This document shows, in pieces, positions 17,585 to 25,704 of a stretch of 64,000 nt of DNA. Positions within the stretch are counted from its first letter, which is position 1. Every line of letters begins with the position of its first letter. A model generated the notes under the pieces. It worked only from the letters and a program-made list of their open reading frames with translations, did not search any database and was not told where the DNA came from. Source of the stretch: Saccharophagus degradans 2-40. Lineage in GTDB: Bacteria > Pseudomonadota > Gammaproteobacteria > Pseudomonadales > Cellvibrionaceae. The position numbers and the translations under genes were made by a program. Where the stretch lies: positions 620,001-684,000 of the forward strand of contig NC_007912.1 of NCBI RefSeq assembly GCF_000013665.1, written 5' to 3'.

Positions 17585-19090
17585 CTATGCTGGGCGTATG
17601 CTTTGAGCGTTATTAAATAAGTTAGCTGGGTCGTGTTTGCTTTTAACTTGGCTTAAACGGCTATAGTTTTCGCCGTAATACGCGGTTTCCCAGTTTTGAA
17701 GATTGCGGTCGATAAAGTTTTGAAATGCATAGCCATTAAATTCATTTGTCAGCCGCTTATCAAAACCTTCCTGCAGCCATGCTCGAGAATTATCTATTAC
17801 GCTTTTTTCGTCACCTGGTCGCCAGCAAACGGTACCTTCTAATACGTATTGCGCTTTTCTATGAACGAATGCAGTGGCTTGAGGAGCAGTATCTTCAATG
17901 GCCCCCCCCCAGCGGAAGAATGTTAGCGAGCCACTTTTGGTTGTGCTTGGCAGTTCTTCTAACCAATTTATGGCTGTATTCATTGCGCTATCGTTGAAGT
18001 CGTTGTCGGTGAATGCCGATTTACAGTAAAAAGCGTTTGGTGCACCTAGGCTCCCTAGGTAGCGGCCTGCAGAAGCAAAATCTAGCGTGCGAATATACTG
18101 ATAATTAGGCTGGGTGCTAAGTGCGGGTGTTAGAATTTCTTTTAGAGGGGCGAGCTCGCCGCGGTATTGGCCGAGGCCTTCAATTTGAATAGTTCCATTG
18201 GGTGTATAGTCAAGCCCAATACGCAAAGAGAAGTCATTGGGTGCGTCTGCAGCGGCTGTTTGTAATGCTCCCCATACTTTGGCGACTGCTTCTTTATTTT
18301 TTATGGGCAGTTCCCATCGCAGGCGGTAAACACTAATGTTTTCCATGCTGCGCTGTGTTTTAAAAGTGAACGATGTGTTTACCCCAAAGGTACCGCCGTT
18401 TCCTCCGCGTGTAGCCCAAAATAAATCAGCGTTTTCGCGCTCGTTACACACTAGGCGTTCACCGCTTGCTACAACAATTTCGGTTTCAACCAAGCTGTCG
18501 CATGTCATGCCAAATTTTCTGGAGTTAAAGCCAAACCCGCCACCTAGCGTAAGGCCTGCAACGCCTACGGTAGCGCATCTACCTATAGGTAACAGCAAGC
18601 CTCGCTCTGCGAGCTTGTTTGAGACTACACCTAAGCGAGCACCTGCGCCTATTTTTACTAGTTCGTCGCCTGTAGTGGGGCTAGCACCAAGAAACTTTAC
18701 GCGATTAATGGGTGCCATATCTAAACTTAAACCGGTTGTTGTTGAGTAGCCCGCATAAGAGTGACCAGCAGCGGAGCGTGGCACTGGTGAGATGCCGTGC
18801 GCAGCGGCCCATTTGATAGCGGATTGTACGTTGCGTGAGCTGGTACATACTGCAACGGCCTGCGGGCGAATGTGTGCATAGCTAATATTTCTGGGGAGAG
18901 CGAGAGATGAATAGCTGGGGGCTGAAGGTAATACCAGCGTACCAGAAGCATTGGTTCCTAACTCTCGGGCAAGCGCTTGCCAAGCGGATTCGGGAAGCTT
19001 GGCTGATTGTTTGCTAATGCAGCCTTGTAATAAAGAGGGTGCGAGAAGTGTGGCACCACCTATGGTTAAGAATTTACGACGACTAATCAT
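17585..19090 (-). CDS. Tat-exported FAD-linked oxidase (berberine bridge enzyme-like)
   Basis: A 501-residue oxidoreductase of the PCMH-type FAD-binding family with a C-terminal BBE segment. It starts with a twin-arginine signal (SRRKFLTIGGATLLAPS) and then LLQGC, so it may be a Tat-exported lipoprotein. The FAD domain has VPRSAAGHSYAGYS, where the His is the usual site of covalent flavin attachment, then GRCATVGVAGLTLGGGFG and LFWATRGGNGGTFGV. The C-terminal FNNAQSIRP matches the BBE end motif. Family members oxidise sugars, oligosaccharides, alkaloids or amino compounds with oxygen. It is the first gene of the leftward operon with the cyclotransferase-like and phytochelatin-synthase-like genes. 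A run of nine G in the coding strand (17902-17910) could permit slippage. The substrate is unknown. Confidence 0.85.
   Translation of the reverse strand: MISRRKFLTIGGATLLAPSLLQGCISKQSAKLPESAWQALARELGTNASGTLVLPSAPSYSSLALPRNISYAHIRPQAVAVCTSSRNVQSAIKWAAAHGISPVPRSAAGHSYAGYSTTTGLSLDMAPINRVKFLGASPTTGDELVKIGAGARLGVVSNKLAERGLLLPIGRCATVGVAGLTLGGGFGFNSRKFGMTCDSLVETEIVVASGERLVCNERENADLFWATRGGNGGTFGVNTSFTFKTQRSMENISVYRLRWELPIKNKEAVAKVWGALQTAAADAPNDFSLRIGLDYTPNGTIQIEGLGQYRGELAPLKEILTPALSTQPNYQYIRTLDFASAGRYLGSLGAPNAFYCKSAFTDNDFNDSAMNTAINWLEELPSTTKSGSLTFFRWGGAIEDTAPQATAFVHRKAQYVLEGTVCWRPGDEKSVIDNSRAWLQEGFDKRLTNEFNGYAFQNFIDRNLQNWETAYYGENYSRLSQVKSKHDPANLFNNAQSIRPA
17902..17910. repeat. C9/G9 homopolymer inside the FAD oxidase gene
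   Basis: Nine consecutive C on the + strand encode the Trp-Gly-Gly-Ala part of FRWGGAIE. Runs of this length can slip during replication, so the reading frame may vary between cells; the frame is intact here. Confidence 0.8.
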
Positions 19091-19325
19091 ATTATTTCTG
19101 CTGTTTTTAGTTAGTGTTGTAAATATTAAACATCTAACCTGTTTATTAATAAAGGCTTAATCCGCATGTATTGGCTATTAGGCTAGTTTTGGTGCCAAAG
19201 TTTTGGTGCGGTATCTTGTTAAAGCGTAATTTGTTGAATGCAGCGAGTAAAAAGTGGTGGGGCGAGAGACCTGAGATGAGAGGCCGGAGATGAGAGAGAG
19301 GGGTGGGCGATGCAGCGAGTAAGTG

Positions 19326-19359
19326 ATTTTCAAATCGCCTTACAAGGCGATTTGAAAAT
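19326..19359 (-). terminator. Perfect 16-bp hairpin downstream of the Chp operon
   Basis: ATTTTCAAATCGCCTT (19326-19341) and its exact complement (19344-19359) flank a 2-base centre, 18 bases after the chpA stop. It may act as a terminator or mRNA stabiliser, but there is no clear T run after the stem on the - strand. The interval 19091-19376 also has a 13-bp direct repeat ATGCAGCGAGTAA (19238-19250 and 19310-19322) flanking a purine-rich GAGA tract; I see no gene in it. Confidence 0.55.
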
Positions 19360-19376
19360 ACAGTGCGGTGAATGAC

Positions 19377-22300
19377 TTAAGCGATTTCTTTTTGAATTGT
19401 AGAGAGCAACTCTTCATCCGACCAGGGTTTATTTAAATATGTATCCACGCCAGCATTTTTCGCCATGGTGCGGTGTTTTTCGGTGGTTCGCGAGGTGATC
19501 ATTATCACCGGTATGTTGCGCGTATCTTCCCGCGAACGCAAATGCGCGGTGAGTTCTAAGCCGTTCATGCGTGGCATTTCCAAATCCACTAGCATAATGC
19601 TGGGCTTTTTATCTTTTAATACGTTAATCGCATCGAAGCCGTCTTTGGCAGTATAGGCTTCCATTCCCATATCGGAAATAAACTGCGCTAGGGTGCGTCG
19701 CGCGCTCAGGGAGTCGTCGACAATTAAAGCGCTAAGTGGGGCTTTGTAGTTTTCTGCTTCTAACGCGGCAATACGTGCGCGTTGCAAACGCTGCTGCTCA
19801 ATTTCTTGTTGTGATAGGTGCATAGCCGGTAGTTCGAGCAAATCTACCACCGGTGCGACGGAGCCGTCCCCAAGAATGGTTGCGCCCACCACACCTTCAG
19901 GGTGGTAGCTAAATTTATTAAGCGGTTTAATTACCAAGTCTTCACTGGCAAGCAGAGTTTGCACGGCAACTGCGGCGTGTGTGCCGTCCGGCTTGGCGCA
20001 AATAATTAGCGAGCTAGTCAGTTTTATATCTTGCTCGGAGCGGCCCATAAGCTCGTCGAGCGTATATACCGGAATTTCTTTTTCATCTAACACGTAGTAG
20101 TAATGGCCGCTGCGATAAATAAGTTCGTCGGCGCTTGTGTAAACAATACTTTGAATGCTGCGTGTAACTAAACCGTATACAACATTTTGTGTGCGACCGT
20201 GGCTGCGTACGAGCAGCGCGTGACCGGTGAGAATAGAAGAAGGTACGTCGATATTAAAGCAACAACCTTCGCCGCGGGTAGATACAATGCTCATGGTGCC
20301 CTTGAGTTTGCGTACTTCCTCTTGTACGGCGTCTAGGCCTATGCCGCGACCGGAGGTTTGGCTTACTTCTGCGCGGGTGGAGAAGCCCGCAAGTAACACT
20401 AAGTTTGCCATTTGTTGTTCGGTAAGCGGGGTGCTTGCTTCAATAAGCCCTTTGCGAGCGGCTGTTGCATGAATTTTTTTGTAATCTAGACCGTTGCCGT
20501 CATCGCGGCATTGGATGCGAATGGATTCACCATCGCTGCGGAAGCTTAAAACAATTAACCCTTCTGGAGCTTTATTGTTTGCTTCGCGCTGTTGGGCGCT
20601 GCTTTCTAAGCCGTGGTCTACGGCGTTGCGCAACAGGTGCATAATAGGGTCGGCAATACTAAATAGTACGCGGCTATCTATAAGTAAATCGTCGCCTTTA
20701 ATTTCTAAGCGCGCGGCTTTGCCTGTTAATCGCGACGCTTGTCGCACACAGCGGGCAAAGCGAGAAGACATAGTAGAAACAGGTACCAGCCGCAGTTTTA
20801 ATAGTTGCCGTTGGTTTTCTTGGTTAAGAATTTTTTGGCTATAACTTAAGCTGGCAACTTCTTTAATTTGATCTTCCATGTGCTCGATGGCTTCATAGGA
20901 GTCAGTGGCAAGCTCAAGTAATTGTTGCGAGAAAGTATGTAGTTCGCTGTAGCGTTCCATTTCAAGAGGATCAATTTCGTTATCCTCGTACTTCATGGAT
21001 GCCGCACGCAGTGCACTTTGCGTTTGCACCAGTGCTTCTAAATCTGCCGACATGGCGCGAATACGTTTGTGGTATCTATCCGCTAACTCTGCGCTGCTTA
21101 ACAACGTATCGAGTTGCGCCATTACCTGGGTGTTGTTGATGTGCAATTCACCGGAAAGTCGCAGTAATTCCTGAGCGGTATTTTCTGGTACCGATAAGTG
21201 AAATTGCTCGGCTTCCTCATCGCTGGCGCTATCTTCGGCAGGCGGAGTTGTAGTTGCTTCTACTGCACTGGTTTCGCCTGTTGCCGGTGCGACTGGGCTC
21301 TCAGCTGCTGCTTCTGCCGCAGGTGCTTCGGGGGGCACTGCCAATTCGGAATCGATGGCCGCCAAATCGGCTTCGCTGTTAAACGGTGCTTGCGCCTCTA
21401 ATTGGGCGAGGTCGTCATCCGAGAAAGCGAATTCTACTTCGGCTAGCTCTTGTGTTGTATCTGTTTGAGCGGGCTCTGGTAGTTCGGGTTCCGCTGGTTG
21501 TGACTCGCTGGCAGGTGTGACGAGCGCTTCTTGCTGTTTTGCACTGCTACTTTCGCCTTTTAGTTTGCGCACCCAATCTAGTAGTTGGCATAAAATATCG
21601 AAAATATTATCGGGGGCAGAGCCCATGCCGCAAAGATACTCGGAAGAAATTGCCAAGCAGTCTGCGGAGTCTTGTAATAAATTATCGAAGTCGCTGGTCA
21701 TCATGGCCGGCTTACGCACCACTGTTTCCAGCAAATCTTCCATATAGTGCATCAAGTTGGCGAGGCCAGTAACGCCCACCACGTTGGCGGCACCTTTAAC
21801 GGTATGCGCTGTACGTTGGGCGGGGGCGAGTGCATCGGTTTGTTTATTTTTTAAGTAATTTTCTACCGACTGTTCAAACTGCTGCACTTGTTTGGGCAAT
21901 TCTTGCAGCATGCCGTCGAGCAAGTCTTTGCGTATATCGTCGCCGATAACCAAGCTTGCCATTTCTTGGGTGATTACTGCGGGTAAGTTGTCTTCATCTG
22001 CTGGCAAATCTAAATGCGATGTAGAAAACTCTTCAGTAAGCGCGCCGCGTTCTTCGTCAGTAAGGGGGGCCGGCCACAGGTTACTTTGCAGGTGATCGAG
22101 TAAACTGTGCACCGCCCCTGCAACTTTTTGTATATCAGAAAAATACTGCAAATAGCCCAGCATTTTTTCTGGCCAGCTGCTCCAAATAAGCGCTTGGTCA
22201 CTGTTGGCCTGTAATTGTTGCTGCGCTACCTGCTCGAAATTGCGTTGCAAGTGATGAGCACAACTGGCGAGGCCGCTCATGCCTGCCATATTTAACGCGT

Positions 22301-22466
22301 TGCCAATATGCTCTAAGCGAAAGGTGAGTTCGTCGAGGGAAACTCTATCGTCAGTTTCTTGCGTTGCCCCAAACTGCGATATGCCTGAGTCGATTATGTC
22401 GGCAAGTTCATTGCGCAGCAGGTCGACAATCTCCTGCTGCTCTTCGGTTAAATGTTGTGTGGTCAT
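19377..22466 (-). CDS. chpA: ChpA-like hybrid chemotaxis histidine kinase with receiver
   Basis: A 1029-residue CheA-type kinase of the Pil-Chp class that governs type IV pilus twitching or cAMP signalling. Residues 1-130 are a degenerate Hpt-like helical domain. A working Hpt follows with phospho-acceptor His221 in AHTVKGAAN. An acidic Ala/Pro/Glu-rich linker spans about 305-420. The dimerisation and HATPase domains carry HLLRNAVDHGLES (N box) and GRGIGLDAVQ (G box), then a CheW-like domain and a C-terminal receiver with Asp961 (VDLEMPRMNG) and Lys1013 (LNKPW). It has one functional-looking Hpt instead of the six or more of the Pseudomonas protein, so it is a compact version. It is the last gene of the leftward operon, 14 bases after pilJ. 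Confidence 0.92.
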   Translation of the reverse strand: MTTQHLTEEQQEIVDLLRNELADIIDSGISQFGATQETDDRVSLDELTFRLEHIGNALNMAGMSGLASCAHHLQRNFEQVAQQQLQANSDQALIWSSWPEKMLGYLQYFSDIQKVAGAVHSLLDHLQSNLWPAPLTDEERGALTEEFSTSHLDLPADEDNLPAVITQEMASLVIGDDIRKDLLDGMLQELPKQVQQFEQSVENYLKNKQTDALAPAQRTAHTVKGAANVVGVTGLANLMHYMEDLLETVVRKPAMMTSDFDNLLQDSADCLAISSEYLCGMGSAPDNIFDILCQLLDWVRKLKGESSSAKQQEALVTPASESQPAEPELPEPAQTDTTQELAEVEFAFSDDDLAQLEAQAPFNSEADLAAIDSELAVPPEAPAAEAAAESPVAPATGETSAVEATTTPPAEDSASDEEAEQFHLSVPENTAQELLRLSGELHINNTQVMAQLDTLLSSAELADRYHKRIRAMSADLEALVQTQSALRAASMKYEDNEIDPLEMERYSELHTFSQQLLELATDSYEAIEHMEDQIKEVASLSYSQKILNQENQRQLLKLRLVPVSTMSSRFARCVRQASRLTGKAARLEIKGDDLLIDSRVLFSIADPIMHLLRNAVDHGLESSAQQREANNKAPEGLIVLSFRSDGESIRIQCRDDGNGLDYKKIHATAARKGLIEASTPLTEQQMANLVLLAGFSTRAEVSQTSGRGIGLDAVQEEVRKLKGTMSIVSTRGEGCCFNIDVPSSILTGHALLVRSHGRTQNVVYGLVTRSIQSIVYTSADELIYRSGHYYYVLDEKEIPVYTLDELMGRSEQDIKLTSSLIICAKPDGTHAAVAVQTLLASEDLVIKPLNKFSYHPEGVVGATILGDGSVAPVVDLLELPAMHLSQQEIEQQRLQRARIAALEAENYKAPLSALIVDDSLSARRTLAQFISDMGMEAYTAKDGFDAINVLKDKKPSIMLVDLEMPRMNGLELTAHLRSREDTRNIPVIMITSRTTEKHRTMAKNAGVDTYLNKPWSDEELLSTIQKEIA

Positions 22467-22480
22467 AGTTGCTAAACGCT

Positions 22481-24616
22481 CTAGCCGGCGGACTGTATTG
22501 GTGTAACGTTGGCGCCGGTGGTTACTATGCGTTCCTCACGTTCCATTTCTGGAAGCGAGAATACATTAACCCGCTCAAGTAGTGTTTCTGCGCAGTTGTG
22601 CAGGCTATCGGTAAATTCTTTTTGCGCGGCAAGTTGTTTACCGGTTTTTTCAGAAATGGTTCGAATAATGGCTGCGCGGTCTTTTACGCGGTTGGCCACT
22701 TCGGCCTGTTGCGTGGCGTGCTCTGCAATGGATTGTACGTTTAACACCAGTGTGCGAGTTGCGCTTTCGGTATCTTCCATTTTCTTGCCGGCCTGTTCGG
22801 CTAGGCGTGAACCGTCGGCAACCTGAGAAATAAGCGTGTTCATCAGGGTAACCGTATCAGATGTTTCGATACGGATATTATTTACCATCGCCGAAATTTC
22901 ATCGGTAGATTGGCGGGCGCTTTCTGCAAGGCGCTGTACTTCGTCCGCAACCACCGCAAAGCCGCGACCAGCTTCACCGGCGCTGGCGGCGTGCATACTC
23001 GCGTTAAGTGCAAGAATGTGCGTACGCTCCGCAATGGTGTTGATAAGGTTTACAATACCGGAAATTTCCTGCGAGCGATCACCCAGGCGTTTCATACGTT
23101 TTTCTGTTTCGGAAATCGTTTCGCGAATGGTGCGAATACCCGATACCGTCTCAAGTACTGTTTTACGTGCTGCTTGTGTACTTTCAATTGCTTCTGTTGC
23201 TGCGGTATCGGCTACACCTGCTTTGGCGGCAACGTCGGTCATTGCGCGTGCTAGTACTTCTAGCGCCTTACTGGTGGCTTGAATTTGACGACGTTCGTTA
23301 TCGGCAAACTGCATTACAACCGTAGATTGCTCTTGCAGCTTGGCAGATACACCGTTCACCTCTTCCGAAATGTCGCGTACGCTGTGCAGCGTTTTTGCGG
23401 TTTCGGTGGTGAGTAGGTTTACCGCATCGGAAATGGTACCGGTAATATCCGACGAAACCGGTACCTTAATGGTGAGGTCTTTTCTTGCAATCATACCCAG
23501 AGCGCGAATAAGCGAAATAATCGAGTTGTTAAGCTTATCGTTCTCTTTTGACTGATCTTCTAGCTGTTGAATACGTTCATCTAAAAGTTTGTTAAACGCT
23601 GTACCCAAATCGCCCATTTCATCGTGCGACATCATTTTAACGCGGGTTTTACTCTTACCGCGGTTAATGCGGCGTATTACGCTCTGCATGTGCGCCATTG
23701 GGAAAATAATACTTTTATAGATGAGGTAAACACCAACGGTTGTTCCCAGTGCCACCACAAAAATAATCGCCGTTACCGCCGCTTCCGAAAGCAGGGTTTT
23801 CTCGGAGCCAGCAGCCATTGTTGTTTCTGCTTTTTGCTTAGCTTCGCTTAATAGTTCGTTAGATGCTGTTGCCCAGTTTGCAGCTAATGCTTGTACAGAG
23901 GCTAGTTGCTCGGGGGAGGCAGTCGGCTCGTTAACATCTATTTGCGAAATAGAATTCTGTAGCGACCCAGATAACTCGGCAAACTCTTGTTGTTGGCTAG
24001 CCGTGAATGTGCTCGCTAAAAACTTTTCTCTAAATGTGGATAAGCCATCGTTTAACCCTTGAATGTGGGTGGGGCTGGCCGACGCTTTAATTTTTTCTAG
24101 CAGTTCCTGTAGCTTGCTGAAAGCCATAATGGCTTCTTGCGAGTTGGTGCTGCCTACCAATGCGTTTAATGACGCCATGGTTTGTTCTAATTCTGCCGCG
24201 GTGCTTTCGGCAAGCCCTGCTTCGCTTGGGGCGAGTTGGCTAACCGCTTGCGCGTGTTGTTTTGCCGCGGTAGTAACCTGATTGAATGCTTTACCCAGTG
24301 ATACTTCTACAGCAGAAGCGTTAGCCGTTGATGTAAGTGCATTGTATTGTTCGCTTAGCGCGTTATAACGTTGCAAGGCTGCTGGGTCACCGGTGGTGAT
24401 GTAGCGTTCAGCCTGCGCAGTTATTTGCGCTTGTAGCATGCCTAATTCGGCGGTGCTGGACTGAAAGCCTAAGCTGCCTCGTTCTAAGTTGCGGTTGGCT
24501 TTATCCACATTAATCTGAATGTAGTAGGTTACGCCAATCGCGATAAAGCCGAATATCAAGCCAATCATCAAAGCACTGATTTTGTGAGATATTCGAAGAT
24601 GTTGTAGAAAATTCAT
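22481..24616 (-). CDS. pilJ: PilJ-like methyl-accepting chemotaxis protein
   Basis: A 711-residue transducer. TM1 lies at about 14-34 and TM2 at about 283-303, with a helical, Gln/Ala-rich periplasmic sensor between them. HAMP follows (MSHDEMGDLGTAFNKLLDERI). The signalling hairpin tip in the last third contains HILALNASMHAASAGEAGRG and FAVVADEVQRLAESARQS. Its position between the CheW-like PilI gene and ChpA matches Pil-Chp clusters, where PilJ senses PilA or surface contact. The sequence itself does not identify the ligand. It starts at the ATG at 24616, 22 bases after pilI. Confidence 0.92.
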   Translation of the reverse strand: MNFLQHLRISHKISALMIGLIFGFIAIGVTYYIQINVDKANRNLERGSLGFQSSTAELGMLQAQITAQAERYITTGDPAALQRYNALSEQYNALTSTANASAVEVSLGKAFNQVTTAAKQHAQAVSQLAPSEAGLAESTAAELEQTMASLNALVGSTNSQEAIMAFSKLQELLEKIKASASPTHIQGLNDGLSTFREKFLASTFTASQQQEFAELSGSLQNSISQIDVNEPTASPEQLASVQALAANWATASNELLSEAKQKAETTMAAGSEKTLLSEAAVTAIIFVVALGTTVGVYLIYKSIIFPMAHMQSVIRRINRGKSKTRVKMMSHDEMGDLGTAFNKLLDERIQQLEDQSKENDKLNNSIISLIRALGMIARKDLTIKVPVSSDITGTISDAVNLLTTETAKTLHSVRDISEEVNGVSAKLQEQSTVVMQFADNERRQIQATSKALEVLARAMTDVAAKAGVADTAATEAIESTQAARKTVLETVSGIRTIRETISETEKRMKRLGDRSQEISGIVNLINTIAERTHILALNASMHAASAGEAGRGFAVVADEVQRLAESARQSTDEISAMVNNIRIETSDTVTLMNTLISQVADGSRLAEQAGKKMEDTESATRTLVLNVQSIAEHATQQAEVANRVKDRAAIIRTISEKTGKQLAAQKEFTDSLHNCAETLLERVNVFSLPEMEREERIVTTGANVTPIQSAG

Positions 24617-24638
24617 GGGAATCTCCTTAGTGACCTAA

Positions 24639-25226
24639 TTAGTGTGTCCAACGGCTTAGCTGAGTAAACAACACTTTGGGGTCGAGTTGATGCCAGGGGG
24701 TATTATTAATCATTAGCGTGTCGGTCACGGCCTCCCAAATAACATCCGGCAAGTCTGTCTTTTGGAATAATGCGGTACTGTCGTCTTTGTTGAGCGTTGT
24801 GGCTTGCTCTGTTTCTATCGAGCTGGGGTTGCCATCCACCACTAGCGCTGCGCCAGTCGCAATGGAGCCTAAAATAAGAGCCAATTTAGGGTGGGTGTTC
24901 AACCCGTGTTGGCCCGATAGTGCGCCTAGGTTGTAAATTGGCACAAGGTTGCCGCGAACGTTACTTAACCCACAAAAATGTTTAGGCGAGTTTGGCAGCG
25001 GAGTAATTGCGGGCTGTGTGAGTAGTTCGCAATACAACCCTTGCGGTAAAAGAAAGTGTATACCGTGCGCAGCGAAGCCGTAGGTGCGTTTGCGGCCTCG
25101 GTCAATGCTGGGCAGTTGGGTTGGGTCTAAAGACGCTGTGAGCGCCTCAGAAAGGTGTTCGAGTGCGGATGACTCCCTAGCGTCATCGGTGGCGTTTTCA
25201 GGTGAGTTCGGTAGGGAGTCTTGCAT
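24639..25226 (-). CDS. pilI: PilI-like CheW scaffold protein
   Basis: A 195-residue CheW-domain protein that couples the transducer to the kinase. The CheW core runs from about residue 48 (RKRTYGFAAHGIHFLLP) through CGLSNVRGNLVPIYNL, the usual conserved strand, to the end. The N-terminal 45 residues are an acidic, Pro/Ser-containing extension. It is 4 bases after pilH and 22 bases before pilJ, so the genes are co-transcribed. Confidence 0.9.
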   Translation of the reverse strand: MQDSLPNSPENATDDARESSALEHLSEALTASLDPTQLPSIDRGRKRTYGFAAHGIHFLLPQGLYCELLTQPAITPLPNSPKHFCGLSNVRGNLVPIYNLGALSGQHGLNTHPKLALILGSIATGAALVVDGNPSSIETEQATTLNKDDSTALFQKTDLPDVIWEAVTDTLMINNTPWHQLDPKVLFTQLSRWTH

Positions 25227-25230
25227 AAAA

Positions 25231-25593
25231 TTACGCTTCGTTAATTGCTTGTAAAATTTGGTCTGAAGTATAGGGCTTGGTGATCATGCCCTTGCCGCCT
25301 TGTAGTTCGCCCCATACGCGGTCGGCTTTTTGATTTTTACTGGTTACGAAAAACACGGGAATGTTGGCGGTAGATTGATCGCTAGTAATATTGCGACAGG
25401 CTTCGAAGCCGTCTACACCGTCCATAACGACGTCCATTAAAATCACATCGGGGTGGAAAGATTTAGCCTTTTCTAGCGCCTCTTTACCGTTGCTCGCTGT
25501 TACCACTTGATAGCCCGCTTCTTCGACTATTCCTTTAAGGTGTTGCAATTCTACCGGTGAATCATCGACTACAAGAATTTTGCTAGCGGCCAT
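25231..25593 (-). CDS. pilH: PilH-like single-domain response regulator
   Basis: A 120-residue stand-alone receiver. Acid pocket Asp10/Asp11 (VVDDSP), phospho-acceptor Asp54 (ILMDVVMDG), the Thr/Ser switch in FFVTSKNQ and the Lys in ITKPYT are all present. It corresponds to PilH of Pil-Chp systems, where the regulator acts on pilus retraction or as a phosphate sink. It sits 111 bases downstream of the two-receiver gene and 4 bases before pilI. Confidence 0.9.
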   Translation of the reverse strand: MAASKILVVDDSPVELQHLKGIVEEAGYQVVTASNGKEALEKAKSFHPDVILMDVVMDGVDGFEACRNITSDQSTANIPVFFVTSKNQKADRVWGELQGGKGMITKPYTSDQILQAINEA

Positions 25594-25704
25594 TGAAGGT
25601 CTCCTTTTTGGGGCATTGATATAGTTCTCTATATCTGGGTTGATGGAAGTGTGCTCGTTTGTAATTACTACCTAACCAGAAAAAGTTTAGTTGCAATAAT
25701 TCGG

